Shown: one piece after another, positions 29,334 through 30,533 of the stretch
Numbering within the stretch: position 1 is the stretch's first letter
Layout of the letters: each line of letters opens with the position of its first letter
IMG/VR virus record: IMGVR_UViG_3300030430_001676
Span: 1 to 30,533 of that record
Length of the DNA stretch: 30,533 nucleotides
Reading direction: 5' to 3' (one strand)
Source: a virus
Notes under the pieces: generated by a model
Told to the model about the DNA's origin: nothing
The model's input: the letters and a program-made list of their open reading frames with translations, nothing else
Database searches by the model: none
Program-made: the position numbers and the translations under genes

Positions 29334-29377
29334 AATTTATTGAATTTATTAGGTAGCGTTTCAGCTATCTGTTATAA

Positions 29378-29788
29378 TTATCCTGTTGCTGTAATACCTC
29401 CTGAATTAAGTGCATTACCTGATACATAATAGTTTGACCCATCAGAGATAATCTCTACAAAGTCTCCTAAGTTATCAGCAGTATGTACAAAATTTAGTTG
29501 GTCAGCAGCATCTACATCTACTACAGCTCCTGCTACAATAATAGAACCTTCCATTACATCAGCAGTTCCTCCTGCAATTACAGTATTAGCTGTAGTTAGT
29601 CCTCCTGTTGTTACAAATTTAATATTAAATCCTTCTGTTGGAGCTGGTAGAGTTACTGTTCCACCTGTACCAGAGACTTTAATAGTCTTACCACTATCTG
29701 CCATTGTGTAAGTTTCCCCTATGGTAATGTCTTGGTACTTTTCTACTTGTCTTTCAACATCATTACTATGTGTTATTGTTGTGCTCAT
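29378..29788 (-). CDS. Capsid decoration or head-fibre-like protein
   Basis: The 136-residue product has an N-terminal charged helix (NDVERQVEKYQD) and a beta-rich body: SGKTIKVSGTGGTVTLPAPT then EGFNIKFVTTGGLTTANTVI, GDFVEIISDGSNYYVSGNAL. The GGTVTLPAP..GF.IKFV.TG pattern is common in phage decoration and fibre-tip beta domains. It starts 18 nt after the capsid stop codon, the usual decoration-protein position. It would bind the outer capsid surface. Fibre-like function is also possible. Confidence 0.7.
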   Translation of the reverse strand: MSTTITHSNDVERQVEKYQDITIGETYTMADSGKTIKVSGTGGTVTLPAPTEGFNIKFVTTGGLTTANTVIAGGTADVMEGSIIVAGAVVDVDAADQLNFVHTADNLGDFVEIISDGSNYYVSGNALNSGGITATG

Positions 29789-29806
29789 CTATCTATATTT
29801 TTAAAA

Positions 29807-30533
29807 TTATGAATATAATACAATGTCGCTTCCTATGCCATGCTGAATACCTGCTGTAAATCGCATTACTACTCGTACATTTTGGCTTCCATCAATGTCT
29901 CTCATGTCAATAACCTTTACTTCTTGGTTGTCTGATAAAAGACCTGTACCAAAGAATAGGTTGCTTTTCTGAGCAGCTACTGCTGTATCACTTGCTAAAC
30001 CACTTACATTAACAACCTTGATACCATCAAAGAAGGCAGGTTGAATGTCTTGGTTTGTTCCTCTGTTCTCATAACCAGCAGCTCCTAAACCTGATGCTCC
30101 AAATCCACCTAAAGCTCTAATATAGTTTCTATACATATTAGAAGGTAGATAGATAATAACATCTTCATTACCATAAACAGCAGAAGGAATTGCATCTGCA
30201 ATTTTTCCAAGCTCTGTAATAATGTTTGAAGCTGTTGAGCTTGTTCCTGAAACATCTACTACATCTGAATCTGCAAGTAGTGTAGTTTTGAAACCATCAA
30301 ACTCTCCTGCATTTGAGTTTGTACCATTCCAGATGTTCTGCTCTAATTTCTGAGCTACTTTATCTGCTGCATGAGCAATTAAGAAATCTGAGAATTTAGG
30401 AGGCAAAGTTCTGTCCATTGGACCTACACCCATTTGAGCAGCTTCCCAATCTGACACGAAATCACGCACACAAAGTTGGAGGTTTACCATAAACTCCTCT
30501 GGCTGCAAAATTCTTTCAGTTAGTGTAATAGTT
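29807..30533 (-). CDS. Major capsid protein, C-terminal part (starts at 236 across the junction)
   Basis: The frame is open from the window end to the stop at 29807 and continues the frame at 1-236. The last window bases encode TLTERILQPEEFMVNLQLCV, the T-L-T-E overlapping the last residues of the left part. The body shows FSDFLIAHAADKVAQKLEQN, a Gly/Ala-rich ALGGFGASGLGAAGYENRGT loop, FDGIKVVNVSGLASDTAVAA and a C-terminal VRVVMRFTAGIQHGIGSDIV. The layout (helical spine, P-domain-like beta segments and a loop of glycine) fits the HK97 capsid fold and is typical of flavophage capsid proteins. A TTG at 30508 is not a true start; the real start is ATG at 236. Confidence 0.85.
   Translation of the reverse strand, partial: TITLTERILQPEEFMVNLQLCVRDFVSDWEAAQMGVGPMDRTLPPKFSDFLIAHAADKVAQKLEQNIWNGTNSNAGEFDGFKTTLLADSDVVDVSGTSSTASNIITELGKIADAIPSAVYGNEDVIIYLPSNMYRNYIRALGGFGASGLGAAGYENRGTNQDIQPAFFDGIKVVNVSGLASDTAVAAQKSNLFFGTGLLSDNQEVKVIDMRDIDGSQNVRVVMRFTAGIQHGIGSDIVLYS
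30516..30533. repeat. Terminal direct repeat, right copy
   Basis: This is the second copy of the 18-base sequence at 1-18. Merging the two gives a circle of about 30,515 bp. A circular map fits either a circularly permuted (headful-packaged) genome or a cos phage whose ends were closed by assembly, and the sequence alone does not decide between them. Confidence 0.95.

Noticed and set aside
30490-30508. TTG start at 30508 for the capsid gene
   Set aside because: The frame continues upstream to the window end and joins across the repeat to an ATG at 236 with a matching protein. The TTG is internal.
1-30533. Integrase, excisionase, repressor, tRNA genes, CRISPR array or defence genes
   Set aside because: No tyrosine or serine recombinase motif, phage repressor, cloverleaf structure or regularly spaced repeats were seen. 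Absence fits a virulent phage but does not prove it.

Overview
This window looks like a complete, circular genome of a small tailed phage (Caudoviricetes) infecting a Bacteroidetes host, most probably a marine flavobacterium. The supporting signs are low G+C, every credible gene on the minus strand with 1-14 nt overlaps or very short gaps, almost no Shine-Dalgarno sequences, Bacteroidetes-type promoter elements (TAnnTTTG), and protein families typical of flavophages (XkdF-type prohead protease, DUF3127 single-strand-binding-like protein, DUF6712-like adaptor). The first and last 18 bases are identical. Joining them fuses two open pieces at the window ends, in frame, into one 314-residue major capsid protein. 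The unique genome is therefore about 30,515 bp and the window ends are an assembly cut, not a biological boundary.

Reading in the direction of transcription (decreasing coordinates), the layout is as follows. (1) 22.3-19.7 kb: lysis cassette (a 51-aa membrane protein, a membrane/coiled-coil protein, an M15 peptidase endolysin with an overlapping spanin-like reading frame, a three-helix holin), a small basic protein, and a NinG-like nuclease, closed by a strong terminator. (2) 19.9-14.7 kb: replication, recombination and regulation genes. These are two tiny genes, DUF3127, a DnaB/Twinkle-like helicase, a small membrane protein, a sigma-70-like factor, a Cys-rich protein, two PD-(D/E)XK nucleases, a DnaA-domain-IV-like initiator and an HNH endonuclease. 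(3) 14.7-12.6 kb: small and large terminase and two unknown genes, ending in a terminator. (4) 12.5-3.1 kb: tail genes, namely a tail assembly chaperone with a convincing -1 ribosomal frameshift, tail terminator and gp10-like completion proteins, large baseplate/tail-tip proteins and a tape measure. (5) 3.1-0 kb, continuing into 30.5-28.8 kb across the junction: prohead protease, a Cys-rich mini-protein, a coiled-coil protein, scaffold, major capsid protein, decoration-like protein and tail tube, ending in a terminator. (6) 28.7-22.2 kb: portal, adaptor, fibre proteins and a large LamG-type fibre.

How it works together: a DnaA-like initiator and a helicase would recruit host polymerase and primase, since the phage encodes neither. 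DUF3127, NinG and the nucleases handle recombination and DNA ends. A phage sigma-like factor may drive late transcription. A 10-base A/T motif (TTATTATATA or one-base variant) with identical 3-nt spacing before four structural-gene start codons is a candidate late promoter or start-site signal. No integrase, repressor, tRNA or CRISPR array was seen, so a virulent lifestyle is most likely. The most interesting signals are the frameshift cassette, the repeated start-proximal motif, a terminator whose U-tract abuts the helicase start codon, the spanin-like frame overlapping the endolysin, and the unusual gene order (tail genes before head genes, portal far from terminase, tail tube next to the capsid gene).
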